Origin: Pigmentiphaga aceris
Lineage (GTDB): Bacteria; Pseudomonadota; Gammaproteobacteria; Burkholderiales; Burkholderiaceae_B
Direction of reading: 5' to 3'
Assembly (NCBI RefSeq): GCF_008119665.1
Contig: NZ_CP043046.1
Span: 2,542,001-2,606,000, forward strand
Length of the DNA stretch: 64,000 nucleotides
Of this stretch, positions 8,257 to 18,844 are shown piece by piece. How positions within the stretch are numbered: position 1 is the first letter of the stretch; each line of letters starts with the position of its first letter. Position numbers and translations under genes: made by a program. The notes beneath the pieces were generated by a model. It made no database searches. It was not told where the DNA came from and saw nothing but the letters and a program-made list of their open reading frames with translations.

Positions 8257-10537
8257 GCCCCATGGCACGTGCGGCTGCGCTTGCGCCGCCGTGCTGGCGG
8301 ATGAGGTCATCGCAGTCTGGTTCCCGGTCGTCAGACTGCGCGGCAGTTGACGTGGTCTGGTCCGAGCGCATTGCCCCGAGCGATTTTCCGCGTGTCGGCT
8401 TGGTTGTATTTGCGGCTGTTTGGCTGCCCGTTTCTTCGCCGATTTTCCCGCTTTCTTCCTCATAAACGAGCGGAGCCATCGCGCCACCGCGCATCTCGGC
8501 AAACAATGCCACCGGCAGGTCTTCGATATGGATCGTGCCACCGTCATCACACAAGGCCAGCAAGGTCGCCACCAGGTTGTCCAGCTGGCGCAGATTGCCC
8601 GGCCACGCGTAATGCAGGAAGGCTTGCCGTAGCGGCGGTGACAGCAGAATGTTTCGCTCATGGGCATGGTGCCGTCTTGCGACTGCGTCGATGATGTCGG
8701 CCAAGCCCGGCCGCTCGCGCAAGGGCGGCAGGGTCAAGGGATAGTGGTTGATCCGATAGAACAAGTCCTCCCGGAAGCTGCCCGCTGCCACCAGCGCAGG
8801 CAGGTCGCGGTGGGTTGCGCAGATCAGCCGGAAATTGGCCTGGCGCGGCCGCCCGCCGCCCAGGGGTTGGACCACGCGGTCTTGCAATACGCGCAGCAGT
8901 CGGGTCTGCATTGCAAGCGGCATGTCCCCAATCTCGTCCAGAAACAGAATGCCGCCGTCGGCTTCCACGAGCCGGCCCGGCATGCCCTTGCGGCGCGCGC
9001 CCGTGAACGCACCTTCTTCGTAGCCGAACAGTTCAGCTTCAATCAGGCTTTCCGGAATCGCAGCGCAGTTGATGGCCACAAAGGGACGTGCGGCCAAGGG
9101 GCCGTGGTCATGCAACCAATGCGCAAGCACGTCCTTGCCGGTCCCTGTTTCGCCGTGCAGCAGCACCGGTATGTCCGCAGCCAGCAACCGCTGCGCTGTG
9201 TCGAGCAGCCGCTGGCTCAGGCCGGGCAGGGGAGTGGGTGAGGTTGCTTGTGAGGACGGCAGAGCCGGGCTGATTGCAGTAGAGGAACGGGCTGCTTCAT
9301 CGGCCGAGTGCGCGGTCGATGACGCTGGCTGAGCCGTTGTATCTTGCTGATCAAGACCACGTGCAGATGAAGAAGGGTTGTTCAGCCAATCCGAGCCGCC
9401 ACCTGATCTTTGGTTTGATCCCTGCGGATCTGCTGTCTGTGCTTCAGATGTCCGTACTTCAGACGTCCGACCTGCCACCCCCCACGCGCCTGACCCACTT
9501 GTCGACGCGTGCTGACCGTAAGCCCCACGTTCAATCGCCGGCCGCAGCAACTGCGCATGCACTCGTGCCTCCGCCAATCGCTGCGGCGAACGCCCGCGTT
9601 GCAAGCTGTCCACCAAGCGTCCCAAGCCGTCTTGGCACCATTGCGCCAGGGCTTGCGCAGCCAACGGCGATTGCGCCTCCCTAAGCTGGCTGATCCCCAG
9701 AATCACCCCATCCCGGTCGACCGCCAGCAACTGCGCATCCGGCATGCCCAGCCGAGCCGGGTCAGCATGCAGCGCAATGATGTGCGCATTGGGCCAAGCT
9801 GCCAGAAACAGCTGCTGCTCGATAATGGCACTGGTCTCGCAGACCCGGTTCAGCAGGTCGTCGGGCGCGCGCTCGGGCGGGCCAGACACGTCGATCAAGC
9901 CGGCCAGACTGCCATCTGCGTAGTGGAAGGGCGCAGCCGAGCAAGACAAGCGATGGTGACGACGAATGAAGTGTTCGTTGCCGTGCACCCGCACCGCAGC
10001 GCCCGTGGCAATACCCGTCCCGATCGCATTGGTGCCACGCGCAACTTCGCTCCAGCAGGCACCCGGCCGCAACGCCAGGCGCTCGGCGTCGCGCAAAAAA
10101 GCCGCATTTCCCAAAGAGGCCAGGATCATCCCTTCGGCATCACACAGCACCGCCACCTGTCCGGCCGTTGCCACCTGCGCGTATAGCGATTGCAGCAGCG
10201 GGCGGGCACTGCGCAGCATGTCGCCGGCGGCTTCCTGCCTGATGCTCAGTTCGCCGTGCGTCAGCAGACTGGGATCAGGCCGCGTTTCGGTATCCAGACC
10301 AGCGCTTCGGCAGCGGTGCCACGATCCGACAATGGCATCGTGCATGAAGGTGCTTGCTGTGCGCGCGGTGTGTCGCAGGCCAGGGGCAGCGCGGGTGCTG
10401 GCGTGGGCGGCCGTGGACGGGCCTGCGGAATTGCCTGTGAATTTGCTTGCGGGCGCAGGTGTGGGCGTAAAGGCTGACGTGAGTGCGGGCGTGATCGCGG
10501 ACGCGCTTGCAGACCTGCCGGGGGAGCGATGGGACAT
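8186..10537 (-). CDS. Sigma-54-dependent transcriptional activator, AcoR type
   Basis: A 783-residue enhancer-binding protein. ATG 10537 is chosen because GCAGGAG sits 5 bases upstream; the frame is open up to 10630. The first ~65 residues are low-complexity. A GAF-type sensor follows (~100-290), then an unusually long Ser/Thr/Gln-rich linker (~340-435). The AAA+ domain carries Walker A GETGTGKD (~462), the sigma-54 loop GAFTGA (~510) and Walker B GGILFLDEIGDM. A second Ser/Thr-rich linker leads to a Fis-type helix-turn-helix (GGASAAARAMGLSRSTFYRR). It is divergent from exaC/DUF779, the standard arrangement for activators of alcohol or acetoin-derived aldehyde oxidation. Confidence 0.93.
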   Translation of the reverse strand: MSHRSPGRSASASAITPALTSAFTPTPAPASKFTGNSAGPSTAAHASTRAAPGLRHTARTASTFMHDAIVGSWHRCRSAGLDTETRPDPSLLTHGELSIRQEAAGDMLRSARPLLQSLYAQVATAGQVAVLCDAEGMILASLGNAAFLRDAERLALRPGACWSEVARGTNAIGTGIATGAAVRVHGNEHFIRRHHRLSCSAAPFHYADGSLAGLIDVSGPPERAPDDLLNRVCETSAIIEQQLFLAAWPNAHIIALHADPARLGMPDAQLLAVDRDGVILGISQLREAQSPLAAQALAQWCQDGLGRLVDSLQRGRSPQRLAEARVHAQLLRPAIERGAYGQHASTSGSGAWGVAGRTSEVRTSEAQTADPQGSNQRSGGGSDWLNNPSSSARGLDQQDTTAQPASSTAHSADEAARSSTAISPALPSSQATSPTPLPGLSQRLLDTAQRLLAADIPVLLHGETGTGKDVLAHWLHDHGPLAARPFVAINCAAIPESLIEAELFGYEEGAFTGARRKGMPGRLVEADGGILFLDEIGDMPLAMQTRLLRVLQDRVVQPLGGGRPRQANFRLICATHRDLPALVAAGSFREDLFYRINHYPLTLPPLRERPGLADIIDAVARRHHAHERNILLSPPLRQAFLHYAWPGNLRQLDNLVATLLALCDDGGTIHIEDLPVALFAEMRGGAMAPLVYEEESGKIGEETGSQTAANTTKPTRGKSLGAMRSDQTTSTAAQSDDREPDCDDLIRQHGGASAAARAMGLSRSTFYRRLRAQRAENNPSSGH

Positions 10538-10644
10538 GGCTTCTCCTGCGATGGCCGGTGCTCGGGGCACCGATCTTGTTGTCGTGCCAACTGTGTCATC
10601 CGGTTCAGGTTGACCAGCTATCCATGGCATCAGTGGAACAGGTG

Positions 10645-10808
10645 TGACACAGCTTTCAGCGCGTGGGTCGAAGCGACCTGCTAAATGTCAGCAAGCCTGT
10701 CAGTGCTGGTCATGGATGGCAGCACCCTAACCGCGAGTCACGTGCCATAGCCCGTGCTTTGACACACCACGTGGCACACCTGACACAGCAACAGCGGTGG
10801 CTGACACA
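10645..10808. promoter_or_regulatory. Phased TGACACA repeats, candidate enhancer sites
   Basis: TGACACA occurs at 10645, 10760, 10781 and 10802. The last three are exactly 21 bases apart, two helical turns, so they lie on one face of the DNA. They sit 150-320 bases upstream of the candidate sigma-54 promoter, a normal distance for enhancer-binding proteins. The adjacent divergent gene encodes such a protein. Binding is inferred. Confidence 0.5.
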
Positions 10809-10949
10809 CTTCAGCGAACGATCATCGGCTTTTTTGGCACGCCGATCAATCAGCCTGGACCCGCACATCTGCTGCGCTGCCGCAGGTTTTTCGCTGCTTT
10901 CCCATCACAGCAGCAATATCCCCTGATTGCACCGCAGCACAAGGCGACC

Positions 10950-10965
10950 CGGCATGGATTTCGCT
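10950..10965 (+). promoter_or_regulatory. Candidate sigma-54 (-24/-12) promoter for exaC
   Basis: CGGCATGGATTTCGCT has GG at 10951-10952 and GC at 10963-10964, the obligatory 12-base GG-to-GC spacing. The match to the full consensus is moderate (TCGC instead of TTGC). Predicted transcription would start near 10976, about 50 bases before the exaC start. Confidence 0.35.
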
Positions 10966-11027
10966 CTATTGCTCTGCGTGGAATCACCCCGAATCGGACT
11001 TACCCCAGAACCGAACAGGAGCAGAGC

Positions 11028-12557
11028 ATGGATAGCAAAACACAAGTCACGCCGGACAAATACGGCACACCCATCCATCTGAAAGCCCGCTACGACAACT
11101 TCATCAACGGTCGCTGGCAAGCGCCCGTGGAAGGCCGTTACTTCGACAAGGTCACGCCGGTGACCGGTGCTTTGCTTGCACAAGTGGCACGGTCCAGCGA
11201 CAAGGACATTGAGCTTGCGCTGGATGCCGCCCACGCCGCCGCGCCCAAGTGGGGAGCCACCTCGGTGGCCGAGCGGTCTCGCATACTGAACCGCATTGCG
11301 GATGTGATCGAAGAAAACCTGGAACTGCTGGCCACGGTCGAAACCTGGGACAACGGCAAACCCATCCGCGAAACCCGTGCAGCCGACCTGCCGTTGGCCG
11401 TTGACCATTTCCGCTACTTTGCAGGCGTCATCCGCGCCCAGGAAGGCGGCATCTCGCAGATCGACAACGACACGGTGGCCTATCACTTCCAGGAACCGCT
11501 GGGCGTGGTCGGCCAGATCATCCCCTGGAACTTCCCGCTGCTGATGGCAACGTGGAAGATCGCGCCCGCGCTGGCGGCCGGCAACTGCATCGTGCTGAAG
11601 CCTGCGGAACAAACGCCCGTATCAATCCTGGTGCTGGCCGAACTGCTGGCCGACATCCTGCCTCCGGGTGTGCTGAACATCGTCAACGGCTTTGGCCTGG
11701 AAGCAGGCAAACCGCTGGCATCCAGCCGCCGTATTGCCAAGATCGCGTTCACCGGTGAAACCACCACCGGTCGCCTGATCATGCAGTACGCATCGCAGAA
11801 CATCATCCCCGTCACGCTGGAACTGGGCGGCAAGTCGCCCAACATCTTCTTCGAAGACGTGGCCTCGAAAGATGATGCTTTCTTCGACAAGGCCATCGAA
11901 GGCTTCGTGATGTTCGCGCTGAACCAAGGCGAGGTCTGCACCTGCCCCAGCCGCGCACTGATTCAGGAATCCATCTATGACAAGTTCATGGAACGCGCCC
12001 TGAAACGCGTGGCCGCCATCAAGCAAGGCAACCCGCTCGATGCCGACACCATGATCGGTGCCCAGGCATCTACCGAGCAGCTGGAAAAGATCCTGTCCTA
12101 TATGGATATCGGTCGCCAGGAAGGCGCAGAAGTGCTGGCGGGCGGCGCGCAGGCGAAGTTCGACGGCGATCTGGCCGGTGGCTACTACGTGCAGCCCACG
12201 GTCTTCAAGGGCCACAACAAGATGCGCGTGTTCCAGGAAGAAATCTTCGGCCCGGTGGTGTCGGTCACCACCTTCAAGAACGCCGAAGACGCCTTGGAAC
12301 TGGCCAACGACACCTTGTACGGCCTGGGCGCAGGCGTGTGGTCGCGCGATGGCAATACGGCATATCGCATGGGCCGGGCGATCAAGGCAGGTCGGGTCTG
12401 GACCAACTGCTATCACGCCTATCCGGCGCACGCAGCCTTCGGTGGCTACAAGCAGTCCGGCATCGGCCGTGAAAATCACGCGATGATGCTGAACCACTAT
12501 CAGCAGACCAAGAATCTGCTGGTCAGCTACGCCGAAAGCAAACTCGGGTTCTTCTAA
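11028..12557 (+). CDS. exaC: NAD-dependent aldehyde dehydrogenase, ExaC/AcoD type
   Basis: A 509-residue aldehyde dehydrogenase that oxidises acetaldehyde or related aldehydes to acids with NAD. ATG 11028 has AGGAG 6 bases upstream; longer upstream frames lack this. Catalytic features are LELGGKSPN with the general base Glu (~264) and the nucleophile Cys in [10 protein letters not shown] (~303). [13 protein letters not shown] and the C-terminal [13 protein letters not shown] block are also present. The DUF779 gene directly downstream and the divergent sigma-54 activator support the ExaC/AcoD subgroup, used in ethanol or acetoin catabolism. Confidence 0.92.
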   Translation: MDSKTQVTPDKYGTPIHLKARYDNFINGRWQAPVEGRYFDKVTPVTGALLAQVARSSDKDIELALDAAHAAAPKWGATSVAERSRILNRIADVIEENLELLATVETWDNGKPIRETRAADLPLAVDHFRYFAGVIRAQEGGISQIDNDTVAYHFQEPLGVVGQIIPWNFPLLMATWKIAPALAAGNCIVLKPAEQTPVSILVLAELLADILPPGVLNIVNGFGLEAGKPLASSRRIAKIAFTGETTTGRLIMQYASQNIIPVTLELGGKSPNIFFEDVASKDDAFFDKAIEGFVMFALNQGEVCTCPSRALIQESIYDKFMERALKRVAAIKQGNPLDADTMIGAQASTEQLEKILSYMDIGRQEGAEVLAGGAQAKFDGDLAGGYYVQPTVFKGHNKMRVFQEEIFGPVVSVTTFKNAEDALELANDTLYGLGAGVWSRDGNTAYRMGRAIKAGRVWTNCYHAYPAHAAFGGYKQSGIGRENHAMMLNHYQQTKNLLVSYAESKLGFF

Positions 12558-12574
12558 AAGCAGGGGGCGACATC

Positions 12575-12955
12575 ATGGCAGTCACTACCGCACGTGTCGT
12601 CGCCACCCCCGCCGCGCTGGTTTTCATCGAACAGTTGCGGGCCAAGCATGGCGACCTGATGTTCCACCAGTCGGGCGGCTGCTGCGACGGCAGCGCCCCC
12701 ATGTGCTACCCGCTGGGGGAGTTCATGGTGGGCGGGTCCGACGTGTTGCTGGGCGAGATCGGCGGCACCCCGTTCTATATGGGAGCCGACCAGTTTGAGT
12801 ACTGGGAACACACGCAACTGATCATCGATGTGGTGCCCGGGCGCGGCGGGGCGTTCTCGCTGGATAGTGCGGAAGGGCAGCGTTTTTTGACGCGGTCACG
12901 TCTTTACACTGATGAAGAATGGGCGGCAGTGACACCGGTGGCGCGGGCGGGGTGA
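12575..12955 (+). CDS. DUF779 protein, aldehyde dehydrogenase partner
   Basis: A 126-residue DUF779 protein starting 17 bases after exaC, behind a GGGGG-containing ribosome site. The family hallmark HQSGGCCDGSAPMC with three cysteines is present at ~35-48, followed by EYWEHTQLIIDVVPGRGGAFSLDS. DUF779 genes almost always sit beside ExaC/AcoD-type dehydrogenases. The cysteine cluster suggests metal binding or a redox role, but the biochemical function is not established. Confidence 0.85.
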   Translation: MAVTTARVVATPAALVFIEQLRAKHGDLMFHQSGGCCDGSAPMCYPLGEFMVGGSDVLLGEIGGTPFYMGADQFEYWEHTQLIIDVVPGRGGAFSLDSAEGQRFLTRSRLYTDEEWAAVTPVARAG

Positions 12956-13329
12956 AGGACAGATGAAGGTTCTATGTTGAAGGTGGCTTGAAGGACATCG
13001 TCTGAGCTGTTCCGTATTTCCGTGACTTCGCCATCAGTGCCAGACCACGCCCCAGCATCTGGATACCATTCAGGTGATGGGGCGTTTTTTCATCTGGATG
13101 CGTCCGTCGCCAACCCGGCACCTGGCTGGTGCCTGGACGTGATTTCAACGCCTGTCCGTGCACACTTTCCGCGCACCGATCCCGTCCCCACAGATGCAAT
13201 CAATCAGGGCACGCAACGCGCGTCTTTTTGCTTGCGCACGGGGGCATCTTCGGCAGCATCTGCTACTGACCCCGGCTTAGACTAAAGCCTGAAGCAGCCT
13301 CGTTTGGCTGCACGCAGGAAACGTGAAGC
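12956..13329. other. Intergenic region with terminator
   Basis: It separates the exaC unit from the next operon. A terminator is at 13048-13090. Plus-strand frames here (e.g. around 13022-13285) show no protein-like composition and run through the hairpin. The ~70 bases before 13330 presumably contain the promoter of the flavin oxidase gene; no clear elements were recognised. Confidence 0.5.
13048..13090 (+). terminator. Rho-independent terminator
   Basis: Arms CGCCCCA (13048-13054) and TGGGGCG (13078-13084) are followed by six T. The stem can be extended with an ATC/GAT pairing across a small bulge. It lies about 95 bases after the DUF779 stop codon. Confidence 0.65.
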
Positions 13330-14430
13330 ATGAGTCGAGTAGTCATCATCGGTGCCGGTATCGTCGGCCTGTCCACCGCCCGCGCAGCAGTCAAGCGCGG
13401 GCACGAGGTGGTCTTGCTGGAAAAAGGCCCGATGCCCAATCCGCAAGGCGCGTCCTTCGACCTGCACCGGATGATCCGCGCCCACTATGGCGCAATGGAA
13501 GGTTATGCACGCATGATCGCCCCGGCCTTCGATGCCTGGGACCGCGTGTGGAACGACCTGGGCAAAGAACACTTCGAAAACACCGGTGCCGTGGCAATCT
13601 CGCTGTCCCCGGACGACTACGCCGATAAAACGCTTCAAACCTTCCGCAAGATCGGCCTGGATCATGAAGTGCATGATCGTGCCGGCATGGAAGCGCTGGC
13701 ACCACATCTGGATTTGCCGGAAGGTGCCTGGGGCGTAACCGGTGGCCGTGGCGGCCCGCTGTTTGCCAGCGCCATCGTGACGGAACTCACTGACTGGGTA
13801 CGCCGACACGGCGTCGACATGCGCGACAACACCGAAGTGAAAGCCATCGACCGTGCAGCCGGCATCGCCGTGCTGGCCGACGGCACCACGGTGCAAGGTG
13901 ACCTATTGGTGATCGCAGCCGGTGCATGGGTGTCGAACCTGCTGCCCGAACTGGACGGCAACCCGGTGTATCGCCAGGCCCTGTGCTACGTCGAGCCGCC
14001 CGCCGACTACAAGGAAAGCTGGCGCAACGCGCCCGCCATCGTCGCTATTGGTGACCACGGCGGCTACACCTTGCCCGATCGCCGTGGTGCCGGCCTGAAG
14101 TTCGGCCACGGTGGCCATCGCCGCCTGCAACGCCCTGACATCACCGGTTTTGGGTCCGACCTGAAAGCCGAAAGTGACATTGTGCTGGGTGCCTTCCGCC
14201 CCTTCCTGAAGCAGCCCGACCACTACACGCCGCAGCGTATGCAGGTGGGCTACTACGTGCTCGACCCGTCGCGCCGTTTCAAGGTCGAGACCAACGGGAA
14301 GAGCGTGTTGGTGACCAACTGCGATGGGCAGATGTTCAAGTTCGGCCCCCTGATGGGCGAGCAGATCATGCGCGCCTTCCACGGCGAGCAAAGTGCAGCA
14401 GAACTGACGAATTGGGCTGCTGCCTATTGA
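13330..14430 (+). CDS. DAO-family FAD-dependent amine oxidase (sarcosine oxidase-like)
   Basis: A 366-residue flavoprotein of the D-amino-acid-oxidase superfamily. The dinucleotide-binding loop VVIIGAGIVGLSTA is at the N-terminus, with an acidic end (VLLEKG). The family's central VIAAGAWVSNLLP motif occurs near residue 195. Length and the MSRVVIIGAG start resemble monomeric sarcosine oxidase and N-methyltryptophan oxidase, which oxidise N-methyl or secondary amines. The true substrate cannot be assigned. A haloacid-dehalogenase gene follows after 150 bases on the same strand. Confidence 0.8.
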   Translation: MSRVVIIGAGIVGLSTARAAVKRGHEVVLLEKGPMPNPQGASFDLHRMIRAHYGAMEGYARMIAPAFDAWDRVWNDLGKEHFENTGAVAISLSPDDYADKTLQTFRKIGLDHEVHDRAGMEALAPHLDLPEGAWGVTGGRGGPLFASAIVTELTDWVRRHGVDMRDNTEVKAIDRAAGIAVLADGTTVQGDLLVIAAGAWVSNLLPELDGNPVYRQALCYVEPPADYKESWRNAPAIVAIGDHGGYTLPDRRGAGLKFGHGGHRRLQRPDITGFGSDLKAESDIVLGAFRPFLKQPDHYTPQRMQVGYYVLDPSRRFKVETNGKSVLVTNCDGQMFKFGPLMGEQIMRAFHGEQSAAELTNWAAAY

Positions 14431-14580
14431 CCAAGCCCTGAACCAAACCTGATCAGAATTCCTGAGATGCATCGGCCAAACCACCCGTGCATCGCACCTT
14501 AACCGTCATTCCAATCCCCGCAAGCCGTCATCTTGCCGCCAGCCAGCGGTCGACGCGCACCGATCCCCAGGAGCGTTTTC

Positions 14581-15249
14581 ATGTCGTTCAAGACCCCGAA
14601 ATTCATCACCTTCGACTGCTACGGCACCCTGACCAACTTCGAGATGGGCCCGGCGGCGCGCAAGCAGTACGCCAACCTGGTGCCGGCCGACAAGATGGAT
14701 GGTTTCGTTGAATCCTTCCGTGGTTTCCGCCTGGACGAAGTCCTGGGTGCCTGGAAGCCCTATTCGGAAGTGGTGCACAACTCGATCGAGCGCACCTGCA
14801 AAGTGTGGAACGTGAAGTTCGATGCCGCCGACGCCCGCGCCATCTACGAATCCGTGCCCACCTGGGGCCCGCACCCCGACGTGCCGGCTGGCCTGGCAAA
14901 GATCGCCCACGAAATCCCACTGGTCATTTTGAGCAACGCCGACAACAGCCAGATTCAAAGCAACGTCGACAAGCTGGGCGCGCCGTTCCACAAGGTGTTC
15001 ACGGCAGAAATGGCCAATTCGTACAAGCCGCGTCGCCAGGGCTTCGAATACATGCTGGACCAACTGGGCTGCGGCCCGGAAGACATCATGCACTGCTCGT
15101 CCAGCTTCCGTTATGACCTGATGACCGCTTACGACATGGGCATCAAGAACAAGGCCTGGATCAACCGCGGCCACGAACCGGCATGCCCGTTCTACGAGTA
15201 CCGCGAGATCAAAGATGCAGGCGGCTTGGCAGGGCTGGTTGGTCTGTAA
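14581..15249 (+). CDS. Haloacid dehalogenase type II-like hydrolase
   Basis: A 222-residue HAD-superfamily enzyme. ATG 14581 follows CCAGGAGCG. Motif I is FDCYGTLTN with nucleophile Asp12, motif II lies in VILSNADN, the motif III Lys is in NSYKP, and motif IV lies in CSSSFRYDLMTAYDMG. This is the type II (L-2-haloacid dehalogenase) layout, which hydrolyses 2-haloacids or similar small acids. Many family members lack dehalogenase activity, so the substrate is open. It may be co-transcribed with the upstream amine oxidase. Confidence 0.85.
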   Translation: MSFKTPKFITFDCYGTLTNFEMGPAARKQYANLVPADKMDGFVESFRGFRLDEVLGAWKPYSEVVHNSIERTCKVWNVKFDAADARAIYESVPTWGPHPDVPAGLAKIAHEIPLVILSNADNSQIQSNVDKLGAPFHKVFTAEMANSYKPRRQGFEYMLDQLGCGPEDIMHCSSSFRYDLMTAYDMGIKNKAWINRGHEPACPFYEYREIKDAGGLAGLVGL

Positions 15250-15400
15250 GCCGTAGCCTGTGGATCGGCCGATTGTCTGCGTGTGAAATCATGCAGCGTT
15301 GGCCGATTCATGGTTGCCGGTGTGAACGGGCCTTGAATTGAACAAGGGTAGGGCGCGCACAGGTCGCGCCTGACTCACAATGCCCCTGGCAACAGCACGT

Positions 15401-15829
15401 TCAATACATGTAGTTCACGATCACCTGACTGCGCTCGCCGTAGATCGGCGTCATCCGGCCCGAGCCTTCCACGCGATACATCAGCAGAAATGCTCCATCG
15501 GCAGGGCGACCCGCAAACGCCTGCGTCATGGCCTTGCCGTAAGACGTGACCGGCACGCAGTCCTGCGCGGTTCGATAGCAGAGCTTCACTTCCAGCCCGC
15601 TTATTTGGCTTGATACGCCCCAACGCCACGACACCGTGGTGATCTTCCCATCACGCGGCGGTGATCCCACGGGCGGATGCACGGTGGTGTACCAAACCTT
15701 TCGGTTCGGCATGACAGGCCCTGCAGCCTCGGAGCTATAGCTGCCCGCAGCAGCGTGCACATTGCATGCAGCCAGCACCGAAGTGATTGCAAGCAGGGCA
15801 GCACCAATGCCGGGGATTGCCCCTTGCAT
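15401..15829 (-). CDS. FlhE-like exported protein
   Basis: A 142-residue protein. ATG 15829 opens a signal peptide (GAALLAITSVLAACNVHAAA). The mature part resembles flagellar FlhE: TTVSWRWGVSSQISGLEVKLC, a second Cys (TAQDCVP), and the C-terminal SQVIVNYMY. FlhE is a periplasmic protein linked to flagellar export and proton leakage. No other flagellar gene is in the window, so this copy is isolated. The longer open frame upstream overlaps smpB and is not used. Assignment rests on motif resemblance only. Confidence 0.55.
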   Translation of the reverse strand: MQGAIPGIGAALLAITSVLAACNVHAAAGSYSSEAAGPVMPNRKVWYTTVHPPVGSPPRDGKITTVSWRWGVSSQISGLEVKLCYRTAQDCVPVTSYGKAMTQAFAGRPADGAFLLMYRVEGSGRMTPIYGERSQVIVNYMY

Positions 15830-15867
15830 GGATGTGTGCCCGGCTGTTCTTCTCGTACCCACGTCAA

Positions 15868-16329
15868 TCAATCCGCGCGGCGACGCGTGTCGTGCTTCAT
15901 GATGGCGTTCTTCTCGCGCTGCCAATCGCGTTCGCGCTCGGTGTCACGCTTGTCGTGCAGTTTCTTGCCCTTGCCCAAGCCGAAGTCCAGCTTGATGCGC
16001 GAGCCTTTGTAATGCAGATTCAACGGCACCAGCGTATAACCGCGCTGTTCGACCTTGCCGATCAGCTTGCTGATCTCATTGGCCTTCAGCAACAGCTTGC
16101 GCGTACGCGTGGCGTTGGGGTGAATGTGGGTAGATGCCGTTGGCAAGGGGCTGACGTGCGCGTTGATCAGGAACAGTTCGCCATCACGCACGATGACGTA
16201 GCCTTCCTTCAGTTGCACGTGGCCTGCACGGATCGCTTTCACTTCCCAGCCTTCCAGGACCAGACCGGCCTCGAAAGTCTCTTCAATGAAGTAATCGTGT
16301 CTCGCCTTCCGATTGTCGATGATGCTCAT
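15868..16329 (-). CDS. smpB: SsrA-binding protein SmpB
   Basis: A 153-residue RNA-binding protein that delivers tmRNA to stalled ribosomes for trans-translation. The family start ([17 protein letters not shown]), [14 protein letters not shown], and the basic C-terminal tail rich in Lys/Arg/Asp ([19 protein letters not shown]) are all present. The gene is divergent from ratA by 54 bases, a conserved arrangement in beta- and gammaproteobacteria. No tmRNA gene was recognised nearby. Confidence 0.97.
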   Translation of the reverse strand: MSIIDNRKARHDYFIEETFEAGLVLEGWEVKAIRAGHVQLKEGYVIVRDGELFLINAHVSPLPTASTHIHPNATRTRKLLLKANEISKLIGKVEQRGYTLVPLNLHYKGSRIKLDFGLGKGKKLHDKRDTERERDWQREKNAIMKHDTRRRAD

Positions 16330-16383
16330 GCGGCGCGACCAGTAAAATAGATCATTCTATCAATACCACTGGGTTCTTTACGC

Positions 16384-16818
16384 ATGCATACCGTCCAACG
16401 TTCGGTGCTGGTCCCGTACAGCGCTGCACAGATGTTCGACTTGGTCGCCAAGGTCGAAGACTATCCCGCCTTCATGCCTTGGTGCGGGGGAACGGAAGTG
16501 CACGCGCGCGACGAACACGGCCTGGATGCGTCGGTCACCATCGCCTTCGCCGGCCTGCGCCAGACCTTCCGCACGCGCAACACCCACGACTTCCCCAAAT
16601 CCATCACCTTGAAGCTGGTCGATGGCCCGTTCTCTGCGCTCGATGGCCGCTGGGAATTCCAGCCGCTTTCTGAGGACGCCTGCAAAGTCCTGTTCACGCT
16701 GAACTACTCGTTCTCCAGCCGCCCGCTGGAAATGGTCATCGGCCCCGTGTTCAACCGCATCGCCACCGGTTTCATCGACGCCTTCACGCAGCGCGCCGAC
16801 GTGGTCTACGGCGGATGA
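16384..16818 (+). CDS. ratA: RatA/COQ10-family START-domain protein
   Basis: A 144-residue polyketide-cyclase/START-domain protein. It opens with HTVQRSVLVPYSAAQMFDLVAKVEDYPAFMPWC (residues 2-34), the standard start of RatA/Coq10 proteins, and ends in GFIDAFTQRADVVYGG. E. coli RatA was reported as a 50S-associated toxin, while the eukaryotic relative Coq10 binds ubiquinone; the latter role seems equally plausible here. It overlaps rnfH by ATGA, so the two are translationally coupled. Confidence 0.92.
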   Translation: MHTVQRSVLVPYSAAQMFDLVAKVEDYPAFMPWCGGTEVHARDEHGLDASVTIAFAGLRQTFRTRNTHDFPKSITLKLVDGPFSALDGRWEFQPLSEDACKVLFTLNYSFSSRPLEMVIGPVFNRIATGFIDAFTQRADVVYGG

Positions 16819-17261
16819 CGGTCCAACCCGACGGCGGGGCAGCAGGGCGGCGCGCCACACGCGGTTCCATCTCACAATCCGGCTCGGTGTGGGTGTCGGC
16901 GCTGACCGATCCAGCCGTGCGCAACGTTGCCCAACCCGATGTCGATGCCCCGGCTTTGCTGGTGTCCCTTTGTTATGTGTGGCCGGAAGGTAGCTGGACG
17001 CAGTCTGTGCGTATGCCGCCCGGCGCGGTGGTGGCGCAGGCCGTGTGGCTTAGTGGTTTTCTGACCGAATTCCCCAACATCGACCTGTCCACGGGCGGCA
17101 TCGGCATCTTCGGGCAGCTGTGCGGTCCCTATGAAGTGCTGGAAGATGGTGACCGGCTTGAGGTCTATCGCGCCCTGCATTTCGACCCGCAGGAATCGCG
17201 TTTTCGTCGCGTGCAGCACAAGTTAAAGCAACAACGCAGGGAAAAGTTCGGCCCTCGGTAG
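16815..17261 (+). CDS. rnfH: RnfH/RatB-family ubiquitin-like protein
   Basis: A 148-residue RnfH protein. The beta-grasp fold region contains VSLCYVWPEGSWTQSVRMP, then GIGIFGQLCGPYEVLEDGDRLEVYRAL with the conserved DGDRVEiYR-type motif. It is about 45 residues longer at the N-terminus than the minimal family; that extension is Gly/Ser/Arg-rich and unlike the conserved core. The ATGA overlap with ratA is conserved across proteobacteria. The function is not settled. Confidence 0.9.
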   Translation: MTVQPDGGAAGRRATRGSISQSGSVWVSALTDPAVRNVAQPDVDAPALLVSLCYVWPEGSWTQSVRMPPGAVVAQAVWLSGFLTEFPNIDLSTGGIGIFGQLCGPYEVLEDGDRLEVYRALHFDPQESRFRRVQHKLKQQRREKFGPR

Positions 17262-18776
<1,515 letters not shown>

Positions 18777-18793
18777 GTCGACCGGCAGTACGG

Positions 18794-18830
18794 GCGGCCC
18801 GGCGCGCAAGCGCCGGGCCGCTTGTGTTTT
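18794..18830 (+). terminator. Hairpin between guaB and guaA
   Basis: Perfect 12-base arms GCGGCCCGGCGC / GCGCCGGGCCGC surround a GCAA loop (a GNRA tetraloop in RNA) and are followed by TTGTGTTTT. It is strong enough to end or attenuate transcription before guaA, which starts 15 bases later. It could also act as an RNA-stability hairpin. Confidence 0.6.
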
Positions 18831-18844
18831 CGGCGCCCACACAT

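Noticed and set aside
10771..10786. TGGCAC at 10771-10776 and again near 10836 as sigma-54 -24 elements
   Set aside because: No GC at the required 12-base distance from GG in either case; the site at 10951 has correct spacing.
10760..10808. Regularly spaced TGACACA considered as a CRISPR-like array
   Set aside because: Repeat units are only 7 bases with 14-base intervals and no cas genes; a regulator-binding array fits better.
13022..13285. 87-codon plus-strand frame between DUF779 and the flavin oxidase
   Set aside because: Runs through a terminator hairpin, no ribosome site and no protein-like pattern.
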